A program made the position numbers and the translations under genes. Below are positions 10,344 through 20,469 of a stretch of DNA of 30,268 nt, piece by piece. The stretch is from NCBI GenBank assembly GCA_001179505.1, contig CDMY01000269.1, forward strand, positions 60,984 to 91,251, written 5' to 3'. Position 1 is the stretch's first letter. Each line of letters opens with the position of its first letter. Source of the DNA: Vitrella brassicaformis. Its lineage: Eukaryota; Sar; Vitrellaceae. The notes under the pieces were generated by a model. That model saw only the letters and a program-made list of their open reading frames with translations, did not search any database and was not told the DNA's origin.

Positions 10344-11683
10344 ATGAAGCATTTGAGAGGCGAAGGAACGGAGGACGAGCAGCAGTCCCTCAAAGGCGAC
10401 AAGGACGTCGAGAGCCAGGCCCCGGCCGGCAAGAAACCTGCACGCAAATCAATATTCTGGAGGCTGCGCAGAGAAAAGGACGAAGACGAGGAGACCGAAC
10501 AGCCAACAGCCGCTGCTGCCGCTGCTTCTGCCACCAGTGCTCAGCCGCGAAGGACCACCTTCTTCCTGCGTGCTCCACGCAAGAGCGAAATCGAGCTGGT
10601 GCACGTGCATTGCAGACAAACACAGAGACATCCATGCGACTTGAAGTTACCCGTCGCATGTGCAGGGGAAGGAGTGGCTGTACACGAGCTGGTCGAGGCT
10701 GCAGAGGAACGGGCCGATGATTCTGAAGGTGTTGGGCTTCGTCGGCGGCATCGGGCTGATATTTGAGGGCGTCGATGACGGGTGGTTGAGACACTTACCG
10801 TCCCCTTACTTGGTCGTCCAGTTCTCCTTGTCTCTCTTCTCAGGATCTTCTCCCTCCTAAAGCCGCTGCATATGGTCCTGGACGCCTACCTGGTGTTCTT
10901 CGGCCTCTTGTTCGTCTTTCTAGAGTGCCCCCCGGCCATCCACGCCATGCCGAGCTTCCAGCCCATTCATCGCTTCCTGCGCAAGTACGCCTACTTCACC
11001 TGCGGAATGGTCGGCAGGGGCCTCCTGCAGGTGCGCACCATTCCCTACAGCACCTGTCAGCCAGGATGCAATCGGTCCTCTACATCTGTCCTTGCAGGTA
11101 TTCATTGCAACGCTTCTGCTGCCGGACATCGGGCATGGCAGCAGGCACCGTACCATCATTGGCATCGCCTTGAGGATTGTGGGTGTGGCCAATCTGCTGA
11201 CGGGCGGCTTCGTGGCGAGGAAAGTGCGGGAGCTGAAGGCTCAGATGATAGAAAAGCTGATTGAATCGAAAGAAGCCAAAGGTGACCACACATGTGTGAC
11301 GCAGGGGGAGGCGACATGCATTGGTTGTCTCATCTGCCTCTCTTGCAGGTGAAGAGTTCGATGAACACGAAATCAAGTTCATCCAGAAGAAGTTCGAAGC
11401 CCTTGATCTCAATGGCGACGGTAAGTAATCGACTTTTCCCTCTGCTGTCTCTCAGCTTGACTTGACCAATCACTGGTACGTATGTGCAGGGTACGTGGAT
11501 CTGCATGAGCTGAAGGCCGGTCTGAAGCACCTCAACTTCGCCCTCGACGAGCGGACGATAGAGAGGACTTTCCAGGAGTATGTGACGGGCCGGGGAAAAC
11601 CCAAGGCCATCACGATTGATCAATTCGTCGAGTGGTGGTGGGCGCGGCGCACACAGATTGATTCATTCCTCCACATAGCCTGA
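10344..11683 (+). CDS. COPI-associated/TVP15-like membrane protein with C-terminal EF-hand (6 exons, 335 aa)
   Basis: Exons: 10344-10598, 10666-10781, 10844-11030, 11098-11281, 11349-11420, 11490-11683; all are GT-AG and in frame. The start is the first ATG of the frame. Residues 1-85 are charged and probably cytosolic. Four hydrophobic segments follow at about 103-118, 134-151, 172-197 and 205-225. The stretch from DAYLVFFGLLFVFLE (137-151) to GMVGRGLLQVF (178-188) has the acidic residue and GRG spacing of the COPI-associated (TVP15) family, found in Golgi and endosomal membranes. A linker rich in Lys/Glu leads to a canonical EF loop D267-E278 (DLNGDGYVDLHE), split by an intron so that only the spliced reading completes it. 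A second, degenerate EF-hand follows. The pairing of a TVP15-like core with an EF-hand suggests a calcium-responsive Golgi/vesicle protein. The family call is from pattern only and is less certain than the EF-hand. Confidence 0.82.
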
Positions 11684-11951
11684 GCCGCTGTACGTGCTGT
11701 GTCCCTTTCTTGTCTGGATGCGAACAGGTACAAGTATCAGACAAGAGAGAGGAGCAGCACAAAATAGAAGCAGACAAGCCAGTGTGGGTGTGGGTGTGGG
11801 TGGCTGCGACGGGATGCGATTGAATCGATGTCAGCGAGGAGACGTATACGTCGTCATGTGTGTGCGCTGGTCGATAAATTTCCCATCAGATGTGAGCGTA
11901 GCAAGGGAAACGCACGTGATCGGTCATTCACAACAGGCACGACACCACCGC
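11684..11951. other. Intergenic, 268 bases
   Basis: 3' flank of the COPI-associated-like gene with a short GTGGGT run; no gene is seen. Confidence 0.5.
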
Positions 11952-12454
11952 ACCGTGAGGTCGGTGCATGTGCGCCAGCACCAAGCCTTTTCTTTTTCTA
12001 TACTCGTTGACACCAGCAAGTATCAGTTTGTCAGCGTGCCTTGTCCTTGTGTAACATTTGAATGAATAGAGTGCTCGCATCATCCACCAGACGAAACATC
12101 CTGCCCTCTACCAGCAATGGGCCTCTATTGCCAGCAATGGGGGTCTATTGCCAGCAATGGAGGGAACCGACGGCAATGGGGGTCCATTGTCAGCAATGAA
12201 CGTCGACCTTCATTGTGCGTGTCTTGCAGGGGCATTTCAATCATCTCGCCATTCTCGGCCGGCTCTGATCAGATGGACAGACAGCAAGAACACGTTCTCA
12301 CGAGAAACAGACTCCTTCTCACGAGAAACAGACTCGAGAATGGCCAGAAAGTGATTGATTGAATGAATGAATGAGTCAACGAATGATTGAATGAGTCATT
12401 GACTTCTGAGACCTCTTTGCAATGGTGAATGAATGATTGATTGATTGATCAAGC
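11952..12454. repeat. Segmental repeat block A, copy 1
   Basis: About 500 bases nearly identical to 15074-15579; only scattered substitutions and one-base or four-base indels are seen. Inside are CCAGCAATGG three times at a 20-base step (12111, 12131, 12151), TTCTCACGAGAAACAGACTC twice at a 21-base step (12295, 12316), and a GAATGAATGATTGATT-rich end. No open frame looks like a protein. No terminal inverted repeats or target duplications are found, so it is not clearly a transposon. Confidence 0.85.
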
Positions 12455-12777
12455 TGAACATAGATATGAATCAGCCACACAGCAACCTGAGCGGGTCAGT
12501 TTTTCCGCCACTTTATGGACATTTCGCGAAATGTGCTGAGGCACTTTGAGGGATGGTAGAGGGCACGGAAACGTGCATCCAGACACGCAGAATGACCACC
12601 ATTCACGTGAAATCACGATTGTTCGCACGTGAATTCACGACATGTACAAAGACCGGGAAGGAAGAACAGAAAGGGGATAAGTGCACTACTCTTGCCCAGC
12701 GCCAAAGCGACAAAATCATCGATGGTGACAGACACACAAATGGATGGATGGATGGATGGATGCATGCATTGATGGAC

Positions 12778-12865
12778 TGATGTGTCTCGCCCTCTGAGAA
12801 CTGATGTGTCTCGCCCTCTCTCAGAGGGCGATGTCTCGCCCTCTCTCAGAGGGCGAGACACATCA
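12778..12865. repeat. Iterated hairpin-forming repeat
   Basis: The unit GATGTGTCTCGCCCTCT recurs three times with small changes. The last one pairs exactly with its downstream reverse complement: 12832-12844 with 12848-12860, a 13-pair stem with a CTC loop. A similar hairpin is at 16468-16503 in block B copy 2, with a longer stem and one mismatch. Confidence 0.8.
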
Positions 12866-13014
12866 GAGGGAGGGACCAAGGCGTGCAGCAGACACACACA
12901 AAGTTGAGGTCCTGCTTGATGAGCGGCTCATGTCCATTCACCATGCCTCGGCGTGCCTGTGTCTCGTCCGTGTTGTCGTGTGTGGGGGTGTGCGGGTGGG
13001 TGGGTGGGCGTCTG

Positions 13015-14090
13015 GCGTCAGGTTGATCTTGACGATGCGGGCCAGGTCGAGGTAGTTGGATCGTTGGCAGTCGACCATTGGGGAAGGTTGTCTCGACGTG
13101 TGTCTGACCTGCGATGAGGGTCAGGTCAGCACCAAACACTGCACCACAGGGCAGGCAATGTAAATAAGAATGTGGTGAGCATCGCACAAGCATTCGTCTT
13201 ATCGACTGACCTCAGCTCATCTCGGCACTGTTGTTGCCTATCCACTGCAGTGCTGCTTGGTGTACCTCGCAGGATGCAGGCGAGAAGGTCGACGTTGAAC
13301 GGGTAGAGCAGCTCGCTCAGGAGAGAGGACGAGACACAATCATACGCAGCCTGAAGTAAGTGAAGGACATCGACACACGCAGCAAAGTGCCGCTTCCATG
13401 GGTATGTCCTCGTCAGATGCCTGTGGGTACCTGCTCCTCGTCAGATGGATGGGTGCGCGCAAGTCTGCTACGGGTCTTGAAATCATAGTCGAGCTCCTGC
13501 TTGCGACGTGCGATAGCCGTCACACTGTGGGTGTGATGCGGCACGCCTGGAGGACACTTGGGCAGCTTGTTGGCGTCAGGCGGAGCAACCTCTGAGTGAA
13601 GGAAAGGGAGAAGTGAACATACCATTCATTTTTATTCATTCATTCATTCATCCGTTCATCCATCTCACCGGGTGCTTCCTCCTCCTCGATGGGCGGCTCG
13701 TCCTCATCGTCAGCAAGTGGGTTGACATTCAGTGGCGAAATGCTGCCCCTCCCTCGCCGTGCCTGCTGGCGGCCGTCGTCCACCTCCTCCTCCATATCAT
13801 CATCATGCTGGGCGTGCTAGTTGGGCACGTCGACGCCGACACGACGATGTGTGCTCTGACAAGTCGACGTCATGGTCGTCCACCGCACGCTCCGTGACGA
13901 CAAGTTGCAGTGAATGACAGAAGTGATAGTGAAAGAGCTGTCAATCAGTGCTGACCTTTCTGCTCGGCCTTCTCAGCGCCTGAGTGAGAGGCAGAAACAC
14001 GGACGAGTGAATGGATGGTGTGCTTTGCCATTGTTGCTTCTCTCTTACCCTCTGATTTGCTGCGCACTTTGCCGCCTTCCTTCCTTTCGG
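13015..14090 (-). pseudogene. Damaged copy 1 of an unidentified spliced gene
   Basis: Exon-like segments with matching splice signals and phases read leftward. One ends GGKVRSKSE before GTAAGA (near 14049). 13979-13956 reads GAEKAEQK. 13807-13669 is very acidic, with HDDDMEEEVDDG and ADDEDEPPIEEEEAP. 13591-13431 contains EVAPPDANKLPKCPPG. 13350-13266 contains LLSELLYPFNVDLLACILR. Another segment starts at 13108. Compared with copy 2, the last segment carries an insertion of about 22 bases that shifts its frame. The link between the second and third segments is also poor. I do not recognise the family. It may still be partly expressed; the start is not found. Confidence 0.5.
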
Positions 14091-15073
14091 TGTTTGTATG
14101 TGCCGCCGAAAAAGGGGCGCGCTGCAATCCAAGCCGATCTCTCACGACGTACATGCAGCTAGGCTGGCCAGGGACGGGAGGGGGGGCAATCAATCCGTGC
14201 ACTCTGTGTCAGTGATCCATCCGTCATCAGTCGATTGCTGCATGCGATGGATGGATGGGTGGGTGGCTCTGTCTGCATGTCTTATATATTCTGGCGTACG
14301 TGTGCACCGGGCCGGATGCATGGGACCACATTGGGGGGGCCGGGTGGGCTGGCACGTGCGTGGCATGGGCGAGAGGAAGAGGATCGAGTACATGGCATGT
14401 GTGGGCATGGGTGTCGCGTGTGGGTGTCGGTCGACTGGCTGGAGAGTCAGCGAGGCTCCTAAACAGGGAGTGGCTGACGTACCCGCAGGCCGGCAGACAC
14501 ACACACACACACAGAGACATGCATGATGGAACAGATGGATGGATGGCAGGTGTGAGAGGGACGCACGTGACGATGAGCGTTTCATTGCGTCGATGGGGGG
14601 GAGAACGTTCTTAGCAATGAGTTGAACAACACACACATGGAGCAACCACTGCACAGGTAGACTGTCCGGTGCTCGTTCGTCCGTTTGACAACCCAAAACA
14701 TGCCACAAAACGCTCAGCAGACAGACGGCCAGCACGCTGCGCTACAGCTGGGCGGCCGGCCCCATCTGCATGCACACGTACGCACCTGCCCATCTACTCA
14801 GCCATCTGTCTCCACACAAACAAGCAAACAAACACGCGTCAAGGCCTGCAGCGACACCGAGAAGTTTTCTCAAAGATCCGTCTGCACATTTTGTAAAGAA
14901 GCGAGAGACATGTCTCCTCACCTTGTGAATCTCGAGTTATAACTGTTTTTCGACAGCGAGGTCATGTACAGACATACTACAGAACCGCTCAATTTGATGT
15001 ATACGCACCCACCCACTTCTGTAGTATGCCCCTTTCTCTGTAGAGGAGAGAGAACAACCACGTCATCAGCCAT
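14091..15073. other. Spacer between the duplicated blocks, about 980 bases
   Basis: Unique in this window. It is rich in GGAT, CACA and GTGG simple repeats. Open frames here are low in complexity, and I see no credible exon or RNA gene. Confidence 0.5.
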
Positions 15074-15579
15074 ACCGTGAGGTCGGTGCATGTGCGCCAG
15101 CACCAAGCCTTTTCTTCTTCTATACTCGTTGACACCAGCAAGTATCGTTTGTCAGCGTGCCTTGTCCTTGTGTAACATTTGAATGAATAGAGTGCTCGCA
15201 TCATCCACCAGACGAAACATCCTGCCCTCTACCAGCAATGGGCCTCTATTGCCAGCAATGGGGGTCTATTGCCAGCAATGGAGGGAACCGACGGCAATGG
15301 GGGTCCATTGTCAGCAATGAACGTCGACCTTCATTGTGCGTGTCTTGCAGGGGCATTTCAATCATCTTGCCATTCTCGGCCGGCTCTGATCAGATGGACA
15401 GACAGCAAGAACACGTTCTCACGAGAAACAGACTCCTTCTCACGAGAAACAGACTCGAGAATGGCCAGAAAGTGATTGATTGAATGAATGAATGAGTCAA
15501 CGAATGATTGAATGAGTCATTGACTTCTGAGACCTCTTTGCGATGGTGAATGAATGATTGATTGATTGATTGATCAAGC
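15074..15579. repeat. Segmental repeat block A, copy 2
   Basis: Near-identical copy of 11952-12454, including the CCAGCAATGG iterations and the TTCTCACGAGAAACAGACTC pair. It has one extra ATTG unit at its right end. Confidence 0.85.
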
Positions 15580-15582
15580 ATC

Positions 15583-15663
15583 AACGTCGACCTTCATTGT
15601 CCTGGCATTTCAATCATCTCGCCATTCTCGGCCGGCTCTGATCAGATGGACGGACAGCAAGGC
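15583..15663. repeat. Partial third copy of block A core
   Basis: Matches about 12199-12289 of block A, starting at AACGTCGACCTTCATTGT. A 14-base internal stretch is replaced by CCT, and the flanking match resumes at GGCATTTCAATC. It is placed directly after block A copy 2. Confidence 0.75.
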
Positions 15664-16109
15664 CAGCCAAGATGCGATGCCGTGCAGTCATCAGCTGCCC
15701 GTCACGTCACAGGGGAAGGAAAGAAAGGAAAGACAGAGAGGACACAGCCGTTAGCCGTTAGCGAGCTTGAATTTTGGCGTGCCCTTAACCACCGTGCCAC
15801 CCTCCTCCATGGAATAATAGTTTTCTGCCGACTACTGCCGACCCGTCAACAACTCCCACCTCTCTGCCTGCTCGCAGGCATACCTGCTTGCCTGCCCATT
15901 TATTCGTCTGTCTGCCTGTCTGTCTACCAAGTTGAACGTCTGACTCGCACCGCAGGCTCTGCCTGTCGCTTGCTCTTGCAGACGAGCTGCGGGTCACATC
16001 CGGTGGGTGGCACTCGTCGGCTGCGAATGTCCTGCAGCCCTGCCATCATCGGTACGAGAACGTTGAAGACACACACAAGGGTCAGGCAGTGAAGATCTCG
16101 CACACACAC
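15664..16109. other. Unique sequence up to the assembly gap
   Basis: No gene is seen. Contains short CTGTCTG runs. It sits where block B copy 2 would be expected to begin, so part of the duplication probably lies in the gap. Confidence 0.5.
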
Positions 16110-16409
16110 NNNNNNNNNNNNNNNNNNNNNNNNNNNNNNNNNNNNNNNNNNNNNNNNNNNNNNNNNNNNNNNNNNNNNNNNNNNNNNNNNNNNNNNNNNN
16201 NNNNNNNNNNNNNNNNNNNNNNNNNNNNNNNNNNNNNNNNNNNNNNNNNNNNNNNNNNNNNNNNNNNNNNNNNNNNNNNNNNNNNNNNNNNNNNNNNNNN
16301 NNNNNNNNNNNNNNNNNNNNNNNNNNNNNNNNNNNNNNNNNNNNNNNNNNNNNNNNNNNNNNNNNNNNNNNNNNNNNNNNNNNNNNNNNNNNNNNNNNNN
16401 NNNNNNNNN
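16110..16409. other. Assembly gap of 300 N
   Basis: A run of exactly 300 undetermined bases inside the duplicated region, probably a gap of nominal or estimated size caused by repeat collapse. Frames read across it are meaningless. Confidence 0.98.
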
Positions 16410-17733
16410 GATGGTGACAGACACACAAATGGATGGATGGATGCATGCATGCATGCATTGATGGACTGATGTGTCTCGCCTTCTCTCAGAGGGCGAGACA
16501 CATCAGAGGGAGGGACCAAGGCGTGCAGCAGACACACACAAAGTTGAGGTCGTTCTGCTTGATGAGCGGCTCATGTCCATTCACCATGCCTCGGCGTGCC
16601 TGTGTCTCGTCCGTGTTGTCGTGTGTGGGGGTGTGCGGGTGGGTGGGTGGGCGTCTGGCGTCAGGTTGATCTTGACGATGCGGGCCAGGTCGAGGTAGTT
16701 GGATCGTTGGCAGTCGACGTGTGTCTGACCTGCGATGAGGGTCAGGTCAGCACCAAACACTGCACCACAGGGCAGGCAATGTAAATAAGAATGTGGTGAG
16801 CATCGCACAAGCATTCGTCTTATCGACTGACCTCAGCTCATCTCGGCCCTGTTGTTGCCTATCCACTGCCGCAGACGGTCTCTGTGGTTCACATGTTGCA
16901 GTGCTGCTTAGTGTACCTCGCAGGATGCAGGCGAGAAGGTGCATCGATTCCCTACTGCCCCTCCTCCAGGTCGACGTTGAACAGGTAGAGCAGCTCGCTC
17001 AGGAGAGAGGACGAGACACAATCACACGCAGCCTGAAGTAAGTGAAGGACATCGACACACGCAGCAAAGTGCCGCTTCCATGGGTATGTCCTCGTCAGTT
17101 GCCTGTGGGTGCGCGCAAGTCTGCTACGGGTCTTGGAATCATAGTCGAGCTGCTGCTTGCGACGTGCGATGGCCGTCACGCTGCGGGTGTGATGCGGCTC
17201 GCCTGGAGGACACTTGGGCAGCTTGTTGGCGTCAGGCGGAGCAACCTCTGAGTGAAGGAAAGGGAGAAGTGAACATATCATTCATTCTTATTCATTCATC
17301 CTCCTCCTCGATGGGCGGCTCGTCCTCATCGTCAGCCAGTGGGTTGACATTCAGTGGCGAAAGGCTGCCCTTCCCTCGCCGTGCCTGCTGGCGGCCGCCG
17401 CCCGCCTCCATATCATCATCATGCTGGGCGTGCTAGTTGGGCACGTCGGCGTCGACGATGATCATCAGCATAACAACCAAACACAGCACCGACATGACAA
17501 CTCGTCGTCATGGTCATCCACCGCACGCTCCGAGTCACGGTCCTGATGAAGTTGCAGTGAATGACAGAAGTGATAGTGAAAGAGCTGTCAATCAGTGCTG
17601 ACCTTTCACTCGTTTGCTGGCCTTCTCAGCGCCTGAGTGAGAGGCAGAAACACGGACGAGTGAATGGATGGTGTGCTTTGCCATTGCTGCTTCTCTCTTA
17701 CCCTCTGATTTGCCGCGCACTTTGCCGCCTTCC
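16410..17733. repeat. Segmental repeat block B, copy 2
   Basis: Copy of 12721-14090 that begins immediately after the gap, so its true left end is unknown. It ends at GCCGCCTTCC, where the two copies diverge. Confidence 0.85.
16672..17733 (-). pseudogene. Damaged copy 2 of the unidentified spliced gene
   Basis: Same exon order as copy 1 but with different lesions. The acidic segment has lost about 26 bases that include its donor site and runs into TGA (GAG GAT GAA TGA). The segment with LLSELLYLFNVDL has an insertion of about 30 bases that brings in an in-frame TAG. The segment reading QRSNYLDLARIVKINL (right end near 16753) keeps the open frame that copy 1 has lost. GAEKASKRVK and EGGKVRGKSE are the first segments. 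Each copy therefore preserves parts broken in the other. The family is not recognised. Confidence 0.5.
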
Positions 17734-17855
17734 ACGTCGTGGTAAATGCATGCACCGTCAGGGGGCAGGAAGGACGCCCACACCCGGTCCGGGAAAAAAG
17801 AAGGATTTCTCCCATATGTATGTACATCTGTATACATGCGCTCGACTTTGATGTC

Positions 17856-18140
17856 GAAAATCGCTTCTAGCGCAAGAATGAGAAGGCCAATCGGCCAAGT
17901 TTTTGGTGGAGCAGAGGCGCCATTCAATTCCCCACAACATAGGCAGCTCGGATTTTCGAGAAACGTGTTCTGTGTGGAGTTTTCCTTAGGTCTACGTGAC
18001 GGCCTATATGTCTGCCGGCACAAAATCGCTTCTAGCGCAAGAACGAGAAGGCCAATCGGCCAGGTCTTTCGCCTGTTAAGTGCCCCAGAGGGAGCCCGAA
18101 AACATAGGCAGCTCGGATTTCCGAGAGCGGGTCTGTGTGT
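17856..18140. repeat. Tandem 166-base repeat, two diverged copies
   Basis: AAAATCGCTTCTAGCGCAAG starts at 17856 and again at 18022. In each copy it is followed by GAGAAGGCCAATCGGCCA and, about 100 bases on, by CATAGGCAGCTCGGATTT. The middles differ more than the ends. No coding frame is shared. Function is unknown. Confidence 0.8.
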
Positions 18141-18782
18141 GGCTGTGCGCCGAAATCGGTAGTGTCTTGCGACATGCTCAAAAAGGTGGCGGTTTGTCAG
18201 AACCGCTCAGTTTGCTGTGGACAGCACATGCCACCAGCCCTGAACCGTATTGACATGTCAGTACAAGCCACGTCAACGAGTGTGTTAAGGTCATTGCAAT
18301 CCGTACACACACGTCACGAGAGAGATGCGTCCACATGAATGATTCCGATCATCGATGTGTCTTGAGCTCCTCTCACCCACACACCACACCACACCTACAC
18401 GTGCCCTGAGTGTGTCCCACCTGCCTGTGTGTGTTTCCATCTGTCTGTGCCTGCGTCTGTCTGTCAGTCAGTCTCTTCTCCCTCACATGATGGCAAAAGG
18501 CGAGACAGCACATCCACACAGCCACAGACAGAGAGAGAGAGAGAGAGGCGGGGTCTGTCTGTCTGTCTGTCTTGTCTTCTCACGCACACACACATGCAGA
18601 CTGGATCGATCGTCGGATGGACGGGATGCGATTGATGCGACGCCGACGGACGGGCGGATGAACAGAATCTCACCTGCACACCCAACACACAGACAGCGAT
18701 GGATGGATGGATGGGATGTGTCTGCCCTCCCTCTCTGCTGACGTACTCATTCGTACTGTCTGTGTCTTGTTTGTGTGTGGTC
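18141..18782. other. Intergenic, about 640 bases
   Basis: Downstream flank of the histone gene, with (CTGT)n, GAGAGA and GGAT runs. No credible exon is seen. Confidence 0.5.
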
Positions 18783-19601
18783 TTATTGGGGAGGGTGCCA
18801 GCCGCGGAGAGAGTAGGGGTCGCTGAGACGGATCGCCAGACGCATGTCAGACACCATGAGCGTGACACGTCTGCACACACATGGCCAACGGACGGACAGA
18901 TGGACAGATGGTGTGTTGCAATGTGTTGTGTGTGTCGGTCAGATGGACAGCTCCTCACTTTGCGTGGATGGTACACTGCATGGCGTCCTCAAACAGCCGC
19001 ACAGCGAACGCCTCGGTCGCCTCCTGCATGGCCAGCATCGCACTCGCTTGCCAGCGGAGGCCGCCCGGGGTACCCACCTGCTCCTGATCAGAGAGAGAGA
19101 GAGAGAGAAAGAAGGGGCGTGGGTGTGTGTCGAGTGGGTGTGTCTACCTGGCAGATTTCTTTGACGAGGCGGCGGAAGGGCAACTTGCGACGCAACAGGT
19201 CAGTCGACTGCATCAAGGCATCACATCACATCGGCACACACACAAACATGAGCAAGACAGAGGTGAGGAGAGGCAGTCACTGCCTGTGTCAGTGAGAGAG
19301 TCAGTGAGTGCCTCACCTTCTGGTACTTGCGGATCTCACGGAGCGCCACTGTGCCGGGGCGATAGCGATACCGACCTGCAACCGACAAACACACAATCAC
19401 ACAGTCAGATCAACACAACACATCCATCCATCCAATCATTGCAATGGAATGCACCCCGTCCATCCAGCCACTCCCTTCACCCTCTCATCCACCTGTTTTG
19501 GTCATCTTTGGGTGTCGCTTCTTGTCGCTGGCGGCGCTGAGTGTTTCCTTCTTGACGGCCTTGACGTCCTTCCGCATTGCCTGTGCCTTGGTGCGTCCCA
19601 T
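18783..19601 (-). CDS. cenH3: Divergent histone H3, probable centromeric variant CenH3/CENP-A (5 exons, 146 aa)
   Basis: Core histone that would replace H3 in centromeric nucleosomes and seed the kinetochore. Exons (minus): 19601-19493, 19375-19317, 19207-19148, 19083-18959, 18870-18783; all are GT-AG and in frame. The start gives [11 protein letters not shown], like the H3 tail start. [17 protein letters not shown] (40-56), [15 protein letters not shown] (60-74) and IHAKRVTLM follow the H3 fold in order. Marks of a centromeric variant: the segment between EICQ and the second helix is three residues longer than in H3 (EQVGTPGGL, 77-85); Trp87 stands where H3 has Phe; FEDA (107-110) replaces FEDT; and the 40-residue tail lacks the ARKS and KSAPAT lysine motifs. 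The C-terminus runs past the last helix into an unusual Trp/Pro-containing end (RGWHPPQ). Canonical H3 genes are usually intron-poor; four introns fit a variant. H3 identity is firm and the centromeric role is likely. Confidence 0.86.
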
Positions 19602-20469
19602 GGGGCTGCCGGCTGGCGACTCTGAGCGAGGGTCAGGGGTGTCAGAGGGCCGGTACTCGACAGGTCAGACAATCAACCGACCAAACACACGAGCGGATGG
19701 ACCGATCGGATGGATGAACCGACAGAAATTAGGCGAAAATTTATGGACGGAGAGAGAAGCAATCGAGCATCTCGCATCTGTTTTTGCGTATTCCGTTTAC
19801 GTATCGCATCCTGTCAACACGAACCGCCCGTGGCGCTCTTTCACATCCAACGGCAGGCATGGTCAAATGAAGCACAAGGCACGACAGCTTCCCATAATCA
19901 CACACATTCACATGACTCACTCACTATTCTACACACACCCCACTGGGCACTGACGAGGGACGGACGCGGGAGGGAGGGAGGGAGGGAGGGAGGGAGGAAA
20001 CAAAAATGAAAACAGCAAGCGCTGGTAAAGAATTCACACGCTCTCAGCGTCCACTGCGATTGACCTCGACCACACCAACAACATTCCCATGCCCACACGG
20101 CAGTGTGTGGGCATGGAAGATTGTCGGAAGGATCAAGCAAAGTCACAGTGTCAGTCGACGCGAGACAAAGCAGATGACCAACATGACTACCTCACAACAC
20201 ACACACACGCTCAAACCCCTCGCGCAGCCTGTCTGCCTGGCATCCACGGCTGTCGCATGCAATGCATTCATGCAGATGATGGACACTCTTGCGCACACGA
20301 CATCTGTGCAAGCAAGACTGCCGATTATGTGCACGTCGAACATGTGAGGGCCGAGTCAGCCATGGCAAACCGCTACCGAACTCACAGCAAACATTACACT
20401 ACACAGCCCCCCTTGTCCACCCACCCCGGTGTCTATCTGTCTGTACGCGTCCGTACGCATGTGGTGGTG
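19602..20469. other. Intergenic, about 870 bases, with one hairpin
   Basis: Upstream of the histone gene and downstream of family member 1. No exon is supported, although an in-frame stretch upstream of the histone ATG (DPRSESPAGSP) and a CTCAG before it leave room for a longer histone N-terminus. A GGGA run lies at 19970-19996. The hairpin is listed separately. Confidence 0.5.
20087..20116. repeat. 12-pair hairpin
   Basis: CCATGCCCACAC (20087-20098) is the exact reverse complement of 20105-20116, with a 6-base loop. It lies about 350 bases beyond the stop of the minus-strand family member 1, too far to call a terminator. Confidence 0.7.

Larger units (their letters stand above)
12721..14090. 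repeat. Segmental repeat block B, copy 1
   Basis: About 1.37 kb, colinear with 16410-17733, with frequent substitutions and indels of 10-50 bases. It contains the iterated palindrome at 12778-12865 and the remnant gene on the minus strand. Block A lies upstream in the same order in both copies, so A plus B look like one tandem segmental duplication. Confidence 0.85.

Noticed and set aside
9917-10534. Minus-strand frame of about 200 codons overlapping the first exon of the COPI-associated-like gene
   Set aside because: It is antisense to a well-supported exon, and its Ser/Ala-rich translation is the shadow of that exon.
11952-12454. Block A as a DNA transposon
   Set aside because: The edges show no terminal inverted repeats and no target duplications; it is best described as part of a segmental duplication.
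14190-14735. Long open frames on both strands in the spacer between duplicated blocks
   Set aside because: Their translations are simple-sequence products (CVCVCV, HTHTHT, WMDGWV) without splice support or family likeness.
16081-16540. Open frames running through the N gap
   Set aside because: Undetermined bases produce an artificial open frame; nothing can be concluded.
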